Below are positions 27,060 through 36,259 of a DNA stretch of 64,000 nucleotides, one piece after another. The notes below the pieces were generated by a model that was given only the letters and a program-made list of their open reading frames with translations, did not search any database and was not told where the DNA came from. Location: NCBI GenBank assembly GCA_963422275.1, contig OY729418.1, positions 992,001 through 1,056,000 of the forward strand, in the 5' to 3' direction. Position 1 is the first letter of the stretch; each line of letters opens with the position of its first letter. The translations under genes were made by a program, and so were the position numbers. Origin of the DNA: G963422275 sp963422275 (GTDB lineage: Bacteria; Pseudomonadota; Alphaproteobacteria; Rhodobacterales; Rhodobacteraceae).

Positions 27060-27989
27060 ATGACGGATCAGACAGGTACGGCAACCGGAGAAACGCCCGA
27101 GGCCCCAAATCGCCATCAGAGCGAATATCTCGCGGCACGCGCGGAATGGGATGATCGGTTCGCAGGCCAGCGCAAGACCGTGCGGGTGCTGGCGGGGATT
27201 ACCTTTCTGGCCCTCGTGCTCGGCAGTCTCGGCATGGGCTATGGCATTTATACCGGCACCCACAAGCAGCTCATTCCCTTCATGGTGCAGGTCGACGAAC
27301 TGGGCCGGAGCGAACTCGCCCCGCCACCGCAGCGGGTGGCGCTGGCGTCCATCTTTCTCTTTATCATCAATCTCGGCGATTACGGTGACCTGGTGATCCA
27401 GAGCGCCGAAGCCCTGCTCGATGTCTCGATGCAGGACGCCAACCTAGATGTCATTGACCTCTACAACCGTCTCATGCGCCTGGTGTTCGAACTGCTCGGC
27501 CGGACCTGGTACAGCGCTGCGGACAAGGTGGCCGCCTTCGCCATCCTCATCGTCGGCTCCATGCTGCTCGGCCTGATCGTGACCGCCTATATCGAGGTCT
27601 ATATCGCCTTCGCCGCCGCCATCGTCGCCCTTGGCTTTGCCGGCTGGTCCGGGACGCGTGACATCGTGGTGCGATTCCTCAAATACGCCGCCGCAAAAGT
27701 CATGGGCCTCTTCGTCGCGCTGTTTTGCGGCGTGCTGATCTCGCAACTCGTCACCCTTGAACTCAACGAGGAAAGCGGCAGCGCGGTCCTGCTCACCGGT
27801 CTGCTGGCCATTCCGGGCCTGATCATGCTCACGGCCCCGCCGGCGATGGAGCAGGCGATGACAGGACGGCCCGGCACGTCTGCGGCCAGCAAGATGGCCG
27901 GCTTGATCGCAGGCGCAACATTGTGGGCCGTCGGGCGCTTTGTCTTTGCGCGCACGAAACCAAAAAGAAAACGGAAGGGAAAACCATGA
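27060..27989 (+). CDS. TrbF-TrbL chimeric protein
   Basis: This 309-residue open gene starts like TrbF (VirB8-type): HQSEYLAARAEWDDRFAGQR, one transmembrane helix (41-63), then KQLIPFMVQVDELGR. Around residue 90-100 it switches to TrbL (VirB6-type) sequence: INLGDYGDLVIQSAEALLDV, VTAYIEVYIAFAAAIVALGF, RDIVVRFLKYAAAKVMGLF, with several membrane segments and a basic tail. The junction suggests an in-frame deletion that fused the first third of trbF to trbL, losing trbG/trbI-type genes or reversing the usual order. The ATG at 27060 has GGGAGG upstream. Whether it works as a protein is unknown. Confidence 0.7.
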   Translation: MTDQTGTATGETPEAPNRHQSEYLAARAEWDDRFAGQRKTVRVLAGITFLALVLGSLGMGYGIYTGTHKQLIPFMVQVDELGRSELAPPPQRVALASIFLFIINLGDYGDLVIQSAEALLDVSMQDANLDVIDLYNRLMRLVFELLGRTWYSAADKVAAFAILIVGSMLLGLIVTAYIEVYIAFAAAIVALGFAGWSGTRDIVVRFLKYAAAKVMGLFVALFCGVLISQLVTLELNEESGSAVLLTGLLAIPGLIMLTAPPAMEQAMTGRPGTSAASKMAGLIAGATLWAVGRFVFARTKPKRKRKGKP

Positions 27990-28300
27990 CACGAGCAAGA
28001 ATCGAATACGACCTCATCCACGCCCGCAAGGCGCTGGTGTGGGAACTTGAGACCATTCGCACCACCCCCAAAAACGCTCCGGACGCGCGACCCGCGATCC
28101 CGGCGATCGCGCTCTTCACGGACCTCATAAACTATGGCGGCGTACTGTCCATGACACGTGACCCGGTGGATATTGCCGACAAGCACGCCGTGCTTCTCCA
28201 GTTGCATGGGGTGGCGGTCAATTCCGGGACCTTCGAGGACGCCATTGCGGAGTGGCTCAAGGCCGCCCGGGCGAGCCTGAACGAGGACATGGACACATGA
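27986..28300 (+). CDS. hypothetical 104-residue conjugation-region protein
   Basis: It begins at the ATGA overlapping the stop of the TrbF-TrbL gene and ends at another ATGA, so it sits in a tightly coupled series. The sequence (IEYDLIHARKALVWELETIR, NYGGVLSMTRDPVDIADKH, EDAIAEWLKAARASLNED) is soluble and mostly helical. I recognise no family. Its place within transfer genes suggests a small plasmid- or ICE-specific accessory protein. Confidence 0.6.
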   Translation: MTRARIEYDLIHARKALVWELETIRTTPKNAPDARPAIPAIALFTDLINYGGVLSMTRDPVDIADKHAVLLQLHGVAVNSGTFEDAIAEWLKAARASLNEDMDT

Positions 28301-28832
28301 GTTTCGCACAAGAGGCTACCATGGGTGAGATGAAACCGGGATCGGGCGGACGTGTTTGCAGCCAGGCGGTTTCAACACCCATGCCCGCCACAATCCAAAT
28401 CTTCTTCGCAGGCATTCCGCCGCTGGCGGGAATTGCCCCGGCAGGGCAACCAGGGCCGGGAAACGGTGAACCGTTCAGAGCGCATGGAGGACATCACCAT
28501 GGGACGTCCGGTCTTTCGATGCCGGACCTGGCACAGGGAGACTTTTCCATTGACCAAACGGACACGGTGACGACGCATGACCCGCAAACACCTCGAAACC
28601 CGCCGCACCACCAGGTCCCGGACCCGGCTGCGCAACAAACGCCTGCTGCGCAAGACCATGACCTATCATCTGCGTCTCGCGCGGCGCAGGTGGCGGCGGC
28701 GCAAGCCCTGCACCCCGCCCCCGCCTCCGAAGTGAGCGTGCGGGCACGGTCTGCCTGGCGCAGCGTTCAGGCCTGCGTCGCTTTATTCTGGCTGGCCCTG
28801 CCCGCCTGCGCAGAGCTCCGGGCGGCTATGAC
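28301..28832 (+). other. unresolved stretch; small basic ORF possible
   Basis: Two overlapping frames are open and neither can be confirmed. One, from the ATGA at 28297 to 28884, encodes a Pro/Ala/His-rich product with no motif. The other, 28577-28735, encodes 52 residues, extremely Arg-rich (MTRKHLETRRTTRSRTRLRN at its start). The last part before 28833 carries the lost N-terminal end of the following transglycosylase-like gene (RRAPGGYDVYSHY), so the region has probably suffered a deletion. Confidence 0.4.
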
Positions 28833-29462
28833 GTGTATTCCCATTATGCCGCCGCCCCACCCCCGAAGCCCCTCACCACGATGACGGTAAACGAGGTACT
28901 GGCCTGGCAGGAGCGCATCGACGCCCGGTCGCGCTCGGAAGCCGCAGGCCGTTTCCAGATCATGGAAGACACGCTGCGCGGTTACCTCGTGCCCACCATG
29001 GGTCTGACCGGACGGGAGATGTTCAGCCCCGAAATGCAGAACGCCATGGCGGTGGTGCTGATGAAACGGCGGGGCTGGAATCCAAACAGCCGGTCGCATG
29101 TTGCCATGGGCAATGCGCTGGCGCTGGAATGGGCAGCACTTCCCTTGCTGTCCGGGCCGCGTGCCGGTCAGTCGGCCCATCGCAACACAAAAGGCGTCCG
29201 CAACCGGGCGCTCACCACGCCCGGGCTGTTCCTTGCGGTGCTGAGAAACCCGGCCCGGAAAGACGTGGTTCTGAACGCGGTCCGGCAGTCGCGGACACCC
29301 CGGTCCCCATCAACCAAACGCATCGCCGGCGCGCGCGTGACCCGGATCGAGGACATCCGGCGCACGTCAACGCGGCCCCTCAGCCCGGACACCATGACCG
29401 GCGGGCCGCTCACGCCCTCCCGCGTCATCAGGTTCCGGGTCGATCCTTATGCGCAGGAATAG
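28833..29462 (+). pseudogene. lysozyme-like peptidoglycan hydrolase, N-terminus lost
   Basis: The frame reads GGYDVYSHYAAAPPPKPLTT, MTVNEVLAWQERI, SEAAGRFQIMEDTLRGYL and FSPEMQNAMAVVLMKRRGW. This is the substrate-groove region of T4-lysozyme/transglycosylase-like proteins (compare S-AAGRYQI motifs). The N-terminal part holding the catalytic Glu is missing; upstream in the same frame there is only a short non-homologous stretch. Only GTG at 28833 is available as a start. In conjugation systems such enzymes (VirB1-like) open the cell wall. Residues 100-209 are Arg/Thr-rich. Confidence 0.6.
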
Positions 29463-29473
29463 AGGGCTGTGAC

Positions 29474-30211
29474 ATGATGCAGGGCAAGAAGACGCAACCG
29501 GTCGAAAGACTGCAGAACTCGGGCACCACGGTGGCGGTGCGTTGGTCGCACGATATGCTGATCGCCTTGGGAAACGACCCGTCGGTCTCGGGCTGGCTGA
29601 AACAATCCATCCGGCAGCTTGCACAGCGCGACCCGCTCGATGCGCTTTATGACGCAGAATTGCTCTGTGCGCTGATGAGGGATCGCTGGGAGGTGAGCAC
29701 GGGCATGAAGGCACCCGACCCGATCCTGCAGAGACGGAGAACGATGGTGGCTAGGAACCGGAAGACCCAACACAAGGGGCGCAGGAAGAGGCCGAAACGC
29801 TCCGTCGCGGAGCGGGTCGCCGCGCTCGAAGCTGATATCGCGCGGGTCCGGACGCGGGAAGAAGCCCGGCTCATCCGGGTGGCACGCAAGGCGGGGGTGT
29901 TCAGCCGGCGCATCAGGACCGCCGATCTGGCCCGGCTGTTTGCCACCGTGCCGGAGGAACAGGTGAAGGCATCGCAACTCAAGCAACTGGAGGTGAAAAT
30001 GACCACACTCAAACGCAAGGCCACGGCGGAGGAACGCAGGCTGGACGCACGACGCAAGATCCTGCTCGGCTCCTTCCTCATCGCCCAGTTCGAGCACAAG
30101 CCCGACCTGAAGGCCGAAATGCAGCCCGAACTGAAAAAATTCCTCGACCAGCACAGGGATGCCAAAGTCGCGAAAGCCAACAAGAAACTGCTGGCGGATT
30201 TCCTGACGTGA
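29474..30211 (+). CDS. TraC/TraD-like conjugal transfer accessory protein
   Basis: This 245-residue protein has a basic N-terminal half followed by RVAALEADIARVRTREEARL, VARKAGVFSRRIRTADLARL and, near the end, RRLDARRKILLGSFLIAQFE. The middle part resembles rhizobial TraC (AGL/AGVF region) and the last part the small TraD protein (RK-x-RRKIxLG), so it looks like a fusion of both. These sit beside the relaxase and coupling protein in Ti-type plasmids and help at oriT. It lies directly upstream of the TraG-like gene, as expected. No relaxase is in the window. Confidence 0.6.
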   Translation: MMQGKKTQPVERLQNSGTTVAVRWSHDMLIALGNDPSVSGWLKQSIRQLAQRDPLDALYDAELLCALMRDRWEVSTGMKAPDPILQRRRTMVARNRKTQHKGRRKRPKRSVAERVAALEADIARVRTREEARLIRVARKAGVFSRRIRTADLARLFATVPEEQVKASQLKQLEVKMTTLKRKATAEERRLDARRKILLGSFLIAQFEHKPDLKAEMQPELKKFLDQHRDAKVAKANKKLLADFLT

Positions 30212-30263
30212 CGGAAACACTCCGCCCCTGCGCGAACACTCCATTTCGAAGGAGGACTGTCCC

Positions 30264-32410
30264 ATGAACCGCGAAGCCCTCAAACTCGCCGAGGCGATTG
30301 CAGCCGGCCTGCTCCTGCTCCCTGCGTGCTGGCTCGTCCGCGCCGGGTTCATCACATGGGAAGACCCGGGGACCGGGCGGGGAGAGACCGGCGTGCTCTG
30401 GCGCTGGATCGGGCTGGCCGCAGCGGTGCTGCTCTGCGCCATGGTCGCCACGCTCCCGCGCGCGTTTAACCTCGCCACCTTCGTGATCGGCCTGACCGGG
30501 GCCGGGCTGGTCTGGGGCATCGGCATCAACGGGCCGGACTGGTACATGGCTCCGGGCAAATTCTGGGATATCCGGGTGCTCTGGCTCTACCTGACCGACG
30601 CCCTCCCGTTCACGAGCCCGCGCTATGACACATGGGTGTCGATTGCATGGCTGTCTGCCCTCGGTCTCGTCATGGCGCTGGCCGGCGCGCTGGCGACGGT
30701 TGGCTGTCTCGAACTGCCCATCCGCGAGTTACGCAGGGCGCGCACACACGGGGGCACCAACCGCTACCGGTCGAAGGAAACCGTCTTTGGTGATGCCAAC
30801 TGGGCGGACTGGCGGAAGATCCGGGACAGTGTGGGGGATCCGGAAGGCATCGTGCTGGGCGAGGATTATGACCCGCGCAAGAACCGGAAGACCTTCGACC
30901 GGCTGGACCGGAGCACCTGGGGGCCAGGCGGCAAGGCGGAGCTGGTCACGCTGAGTACGGATTTTGCCGGTGGCCATTCGCTGGTCTTCGCCGGCACCGG
31001 CTCCGGCAAGACCGCAGGGATCGTCTATCCCACGGCGCTGACCTATCGCCATCCGATCATCTTCATGGACCCCCAGCACGAGATCTACGAGACCGCCGCC
31101 GCCGCGCGGGCGGACATGGGTCAGTTGCACAAGTTGTTGAACGATTGCGGGACCCGCCGCCGCCGCGCGGGCGGACATGGGGTTCCAGGCCCGTGTCATC
31201 GAGATCGGCCATGGTGTCGATCTGATCGGACTGCGTCCGGCCCTGGCTCGACCGGTCCGGCATCGCCTACATGCACCTCGCGGACAGTCTTGTCGGGCGG
31301 CAGGACGCGATGAAGAGCGAGTATTCGCAATTCTACGCGGTTGAAGGCGCAAACCTCGTCTCGGGGCTGCTGGAATACCTCGTGACCAATCAAGATCAGC
31401 AGGTCTTCAGGCATCTCTACAAAAACTTTTCCATGGCGGAAGAGGCCTTCAAACAGCATATCAAAGCGATCACTGAAGATGCCGCAGCATCCGAGTCTGT
31501 CCGGGATCGGCCTGCGTCTTATGTCGAGATGGACAGCAAGAACTTCTCGAACCTGCAAACCAATGTGAAGCAGGCGCTGAACTGGGCAGCCTTTCCGGAA
31601 CTGTGTGACATGCTGGATGGTGAGCCAAAATACGCTCCCCAGCTCCTCGCGCCAAAAACAGATGTCTATATCCGCCTGAAGATCGCCGATCTGAAGTCCT
31701 TCCCCGGCATGGCGCGCGCCATTCTCGGGGCCATCCTCTATCACGTCAATGAAAGCCAGGACGGCGTCGAGCGGCTGATGATCGTGGATGAAGCCTTCCA
31801 GGTCGGCCGCCTGCAGGGCTTCGAGCTGATCCGCGACACCATGCGCAAGCGCGGGCTGCACCTGATGCTGATCTTCCAGTCCACCGCCCAGATCGAAGAG
31901 ATCTATCAAAAGACCGGCGCGCGGGCCTGGAACAACTCCGTGGTCGCGCGGGTCTATGCCGGCTCGGACAATGAAGATGACCAGGCAAAAATCTCGCGCA
32001 TGATCGGCGAATACACCGTCGATGTCGAAGGGCGCTCGACCTCCGCCGGAATGCGCGGCTTCGGCATCGGCACGCCCACTGACAACAGGACGAAGAACAT
32101 CAACCTGCAAAGGGCCAGCCTGATGCGGCCTGAACAGGTGCGTGAACTGGAAAAGGACGCCGTCCTGATCTTCTTCAAGGGCGAGAAACCGCTGATCTGC
32201 GGCAAGGCCTTCAGCTTCCGGCGCGCGGAATGGCAGGAGATCATGCCGTTGCGGTCCGGGACGACAAAAAACGGCAAGGACAGCAAGGGTTTTGGGCTGA
32301 GAAAGCATATCAAGGGCGCTTTGGGAAAGAAACCGAAAGCACCGCTGTCACAGCTCGCAACGCCACGCAAGCCAAATCCACAAAAACACCAACGCCGCAA
32401 AAAGCCCTGA
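30264..32410 (+). pseudogene. traG: TraG/VirD4-type coupling ATPase, frameshifted
   Basis: The N-terminal part has membrane segments, then SKETVFGDANWADWRKIRDS and Walker A GTGSGKTAG near residue 250. At 31091 a 61-bp imperfect duplication throws the frame. A few codons later (LIGLRPA joined to WLDRSGIAYMHL) some sequence is also missing. From 31271 the rest reads cleanly: Walker B-like RLMIVDEAFQVG, MRKRGLHLMLIFQSTAQIEE and a basic tail. It resembles the coupling protein that feeds the relaxosome to the channel, but no complete product can form. Confidence 0.78.
31091..31181. repeat. imperfect direct repeat, 61-bp offset, inside traG
   Basis: GACCGCCGCCGCCGCGCGGG and the following CGGACATGGG occur at 31091-31120 and, with one extra C, at 31151-31181. 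A 30-bp non-coding-looking spacer (31121-31150) separates them. The extra 61 bp is the cause of the first traG frameshift. Confidence 0.85.
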
Positions 32411-32437
32411 CGGGCGCACGGAAGGAATGATTGATCG

Positions 32438-33588
32438 ATGACGCACCGGGCGCACCTGTCCCTGCTGTTCGGGGCGTCCAGCCTGCTGACCGGCGCGGGG
32501 TTTCTGGTTGAGGCTGTCCCCTTCTTCGTCGCCTATCTGCCCTTCGCCGCCGTACTGGTCGCCCTGCCCCGCCGCGACGGAACGCGGGAGTACGCAGGCG
32601 CGCTCATGGCGGGTCATTTCCTCTGGCCGGCCCTCATCGGCGGATGGGGGTTGATCCGGCTCGGCATCGATCCGTTCGCCGTGATCATCGGCGGGACCGC
32701 AGCGGTGGTGCTGGTGAGCACAAGCGTGGTCTGGCTGGGGATTGGCCTCTCCGCACTGGTTTTCGCCGCCCTGCCTGTCTTTCCGGCCAACCCGCTTCTG
32801 GTCACAGGCAGCATCCTGCCCGGCTTCGGTCTCCGGGGGCTTCTGCTCCTGCTCTTCTGGGTGATGGTCATTGAAGTTCAGAAACGGATTCTGATCCGCG
32901 CCGCGCTTCTGATCGCCTTGCTTGTCGGGCCACATTTCGTTGAACCATGGCTCGATCCGCCGCAGAACGTTTCGGTGGAATCAGCCAGCCACGAAGAAAT
33001 CGACATATCGGGCGATGTCGCTTTGACAGAGCGGAGACACTGGGAACAGATCATGGCGCGGGTCGAAGGCGGCGATACAGTAATCCTCGGTGAAAACACC
33101 TTTGCCCATGATGATCATGCAGCCATCTTCTGGTGGTGCCACAGAGTGCGGGCGCGCGACATTGCTGCGCAGATCGGAGTACTTGGTCCCACCGGGCTTG
33201 GAGAGGTCTGGCGCTTCGATGCCGCACCCTGCCCGCAACCGGGTCCGGTCTATCGCGCGGAACTCGGGATTCCACTGGTCAACGCAGGTTGGTGGCCGCA
33301 GAAGCCGCATCCTGCGTGGAAGGCAAACTCAGATGCACCACGGTCAGAGCCACACTGGCTGATCTGCTTCGATGCTTTCAGCCTGTGGCGGTGGATGGAC
33401 CGGATCGACCAGTCGTCATCCTCGCCAATGACTACTGGACCGCACCCTTCGCCACTGCGCTTCTGCGACGCAAGATGGCGCGGCAGTTCGCGGCGCTGTT
33501 CAGGGTACAAGTGTTCCACGCGGATCGTGGCAGGACGATTTTGATGACCGAAGGAAACGCTCATTCCGGAGCAGTCGAGCTGGAATAA
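32438..33588 (+). pseudogene. traB: TraB-like conjugal transfer protein, C-terminal frameshift
   Basis: The N-terminal half is a multi-pass membrane protein (AVPFFVAYLPFAAVLVALPR, LVTGSILPGFGLRGLLLLLF). The C-terminal half resembles a nitrilase-type fold as in Ti-plasmid TraB (GGDTVILGENTFAHDDHAAI, GEVWRFDAAPCPQPG). Around 33400 the frame changes: after CFDAFSLWRWMDR the conserved end (RPVVILANDYWTAPFATALL) is in the +1 frame and ends at 33588. Rhizobial TraB raises conjugation efficiency. The first 270 or so residues could still be made. Confidence 0.65.
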
Positions 33589-33674
33589 TGAAAGACGTGT
33601 TCACCGGAGGTCCGGTTGGTCCCGCAAATAAACGGCATATCCTGCCAGCATCGCCCAACGTAAAATCACACCCA

Positions 33675-33710
33675 GTATCAGAGCTTGACACATGTGTCAT
33701 ATGTTGATAC
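33675..33710 (+). promoter_or_regulatory. higBA promoter with nested palindromes
   Basis: The perfect 12-bp palindrome GACACATGTGTC (33687-33698) overlaps a TTGACA hexamer (33685-33690). Outside it lies an inverted pair GTATCA (33675-33680) and TGATAC (33705-33710). A weak -10 (TACATA, 33708) is 17 bases downstream. The layout suits autorepression by the HigA antitoxin. Confidence 0.55.
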
Positions 33711-33718
33711 ATACCGCC

Positions 33719-34000
33719 ATGATCCAAAGCACCAAAGGCAAACTCGCCGCCGATGCCGTGAAAAACAAATACGGCAAAGGCTTCCCTGCCAATTTGGTGA
33801 AGCGGACCCGGGCGATGCTCGCCGCGCTGGATGCTGCGGTTGTGGTGGAGGACTTGCGACTTCCACCAGGCAACCATTTGGAAGAACTGAAAAGAGATCG
33901 GGTGGGGCAACACTCGGCGCGAATAAACGACCAATGGCGAATTTGCTTTGTCTGGACCGTGAACGGCCCCGCCGATGTTGAGATTGTCGATTACCACTGA
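33719..34000 (+). CDS. higB: HigB-type RelE-family toxin
   Basis: This 93-residue protein has the HigB layout: a basic helix start (KGKLAADAVKNKYGKGFPAN), the segment RTRAMLAALDAAVVVEDL, LPPGNHLEELKRDR, and the core SARINDQWRICFVWTVNGPA ending VEIVDYH. The R-IN-QWRICF strand is the hallmark of ribosome-dependent mRNA interferases of this group. The ATG at 33719 aligns with the family start; the one at 33692 would put coding sequence over the promoter. The toxin gene comes first, typical for HigBA, 11 bases before the antitoxin. Confidence 0.93.
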   Translation: MIQSTKGKLAADAVKNKYGKGFPANLVKRTRAMLAALDAAVVVEDLRLPPGNHLEELKRDRVGQHSARINDQWRICFVWTVNGPADVEIVDYH

Positions 34001-34011
34001 GAGGAACCGTT

Positions 34012-34302
34012 ATGAGCCTTCTGCAAGAACCGATGCACCCCGGCGAAATCCTGAAAGAACTCTACCTTGATCCCCTGGAGATGGGGGCAATCGCATTTGC
34101 CCGTCGCCTTGGCGTTCCACGCACTCGGGTCGAACGTCTTGTGAAGGGAATGACCGGGATGACGCCTGACACGGCCATGCGCCTTGCCCGTGCATTCAAT
34201 ACCACGCCGGAATACTGGATGAACATGCAGACAAACCATGACATGGCGAAAGCGGCCAAAACGGTTGATGTATCGAATATCAAACCTCTTGTTGCCGCCT
34301 GA
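34012..34302 (+). CDS. higA: HigA-type antitoxin
   Basis: This 96-residue protein has an HTH_XRE domain: MHPGEILKELYLDPLEMGAI then FARRLGVPRTRVERLVKGMT and MTPDTAMRLARAFNTTPEYW. HigA neutralises HigB and binds the promoter palindrome through the HTH. It starts 11 bases after higB with GAGAGGAACC upstream of the ATG. Confidence 0.94.
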   Translation: MSLLQEPMHPGEILKELYLDPLEMGAIAFARRLGVPRTRVERLVKGMTGMTPDTAMRLARAFNTTPEYWMNMQTNHDMAKAAKTVDVSNIKPLVAA

Positions 34303-34526
34303 CCAGCGTTCCGGTTTTTGTGCCCGTGCATTTGCATAGAGAATGGAGCGGTTGGCCAGCGTGGCGGGCAATTGGCGCGGCTTCATCACATCCTCCGATG
34401 CTGCAGATCACACACCAACAGGGAATCAGAAATCGCAAGCTTTTGCATCAAAAACCGACCAAATCTTGCAAGCGCACATCCGCAAAGTGACCCGAAAATC
34501 ACTCCGCTTCAAACGCTTGGAGGTTC

Positions 34527-34772
34527 TTAACGGACAACATTATAGTATAGGCCAGGATCAGACTCAGCGATTTTGTGCAGTCCTTTGAGGATTTCGACGC
34601 CTTTGTTGACGGCTTCGAAGTCACCCAGATGACCATCACCGTCGATGAGGATTGCAGCGGAGGCAAAGACTTCTTCGTGGCGATTTCCCGGTTCATGAAG
34701 GTGTGCCAGCGCAGCAGAAGGATTTTCACACACAAGAGCGTGTAGCTCTTCAATGTGAACATTCTTTTCCAT
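34527..34772 (-). CDS. short hypothetical downstream of the methylase remnant
   Basis: This 81-residue product (VHIEELHALVCENPSAALAH, EVFASAAILIDGDGHLGDFE, AVNKGVEILKGLHKIAESDP) begins immediately after the methylase stop. It looks like the N-terminus of a helical-repeat protein cut short by a stop after YYNVVR. Restriction-modification operons often include such TPR-like proteins, but the family is not recognised. Confidence 0.5.
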   Translation of the reverse strand: MEKNVHIEELHALVCENPSAALAHLHEPGNRHEEVFASAAILIDGDGHLGDFEAVNKGVEILKGLHKIAESDPGLYYNVVR

Positions 34773-36258
34773 TTAGATTTTGATCTCTGCGTCAGGGTTT
34801 CCGGCGGCGAGCGCGTTCATGTAGGCGAGGCATAGCTCGCAAGAGCGGTATTGGCCGCCATAGGCGGCTTTCTCTTCGCGCTCGACGATCGGGAAGGTCG
34901 AGTAGATGTAGCGGATGTCGTCGCGGTCGGTGATGCCGTAGAGGTGGAAGAAGACCGCATCGAGCTTGGCACGCAGCACAAGGCGGCGATCTTCGTCCCA
35001 GACAAAGGGCGGCTTCACGGTTCCGGCGTCGTCCACATAGCCCATGTCCCTCGCAAACGCTGCCATGTCATGGGCGGTGTAGGTGAGCTCAAGAACAGCT
35101 TCCCGCGCGATCTCGACCGCAGTTTTTGGACCAAAATTAACCTTCTTGAAACACTCAGGCGGAATCACCGGAAGTTGTTCGACTATAAAAAGGTTCAGGG
35201 TTTGCCCCTGAACTTTTTGCCGTGTCGCATAGTCGAACGGTGTCGAATTTAGGTTGGCACACAGCAACCATTCGTCTCGTTGATCCGACTGCGGAATAAG
35301 AAGCGGGACTTTGTTCCCAAACCCGACGACCGGAAACAGTGCTGAGATCATAGTTCTGACATTCGTCGGCGCAGTAATCTCTTTGAAGCCAAGCACCCAA
35401 TCGCTTTTGTCCAATGTACATTCCGTCTCTAGCACCCAGTATTGCGGATCGGGTAGCCAGCTCGGGTCTTTGTGTTGTTCGTCCGTCGAAGGGAGTGGCT
35501 GAGCTGGACGATGTTGGTTCTCTGGATTAATCACTACGCTTGCAGCGCGATGATCATAGGCCTGAACCATCTTTCCTTCATAGAGAGGCAACCAGTTGCC
35601 CGACGCGCTTCCGAAAATGTTCTGACCAATATGGTACGCGCGCTCCAGCTCGTCCAGTTCAGAGCGCGTCCTAAACAAGCCGGAGTCGTTCGTCATATCG
35701 AACATGCGCAGGTACTTCACCGGCCATGCCTTCACCTCCGTGCCAGTAGACCGATCGACCAAAGGCATGGCATTGCCATATATGGTCGAAGTCAGATCAG
35801 CATCGCGCTTCGAGCGAAAAATCGGCGTGGTGCCGGTGTTCGGATTCACCCGCGAGAAGTCCTCAGCGCCAAGTGCGAACCTCACCCCATTTTCCGTAAG
35901 GTCAGACACATCGTGCAGGAAGAAGGCACACTGCGCTGCATAATCTGTCGGAGACGGTGACGCGACCAAGGCACAGAATTTGAAGCGGCGGTCAACATCC
36001 GGGAAAAACGGCCCGCATTTTCTGCCTTGCCTCCCATTCTCGAAGTCATAGAGCGCCCTCAGCCGCCCTTCTGTCGCCACACCCTTGAAAAACTTCGCGG
36101 CGGTTTTGTCCGAGGCGATACCGGACGGGACAAGCAGACCAATCAAGCCGTCCTGTTTCACCACGTTCATCGCCCGCTCGACGAAGAGCGAATAGAGGTT
36201 CACGTCACCGCCCGAGAGCAAGGGGAAATCCCCAGAGAGTACCGCAAAGTGTGGGGCG
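34773..36258 (-). pseudogene. restriction-modification DNA methylase, 5' truncated by ISKra4
   Basis: The C-terminal 500 residues of an Eco57I/PglX/DrmMI-type adenine methylase remain: LSGGDVNLYSLFVERAMNVV, GLLVPSGIASDKTAAKFF, RRFKFCALVASPSP, then a long target-recognition part and LRAKLDAVFFHLYGITDRDD near the end. The SAM-binding and catalytic NPPY portion is missing; the gene runs straight into the transposon end near 36258. Full-length relatives exceed 1000 residues. It may have been part of a DISARM, BREX-like or type IIG system; no other component is present. Confidence 0.78.
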
Positions 36259-36259
36259 A

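Noticed and set aside
28297..28884. 195-residue Pro/Ala/His-rich protein
   Set aside because: It overlaps another open frame and the lost start of the transglycosylase gene; only the ATGA overlap supports it.
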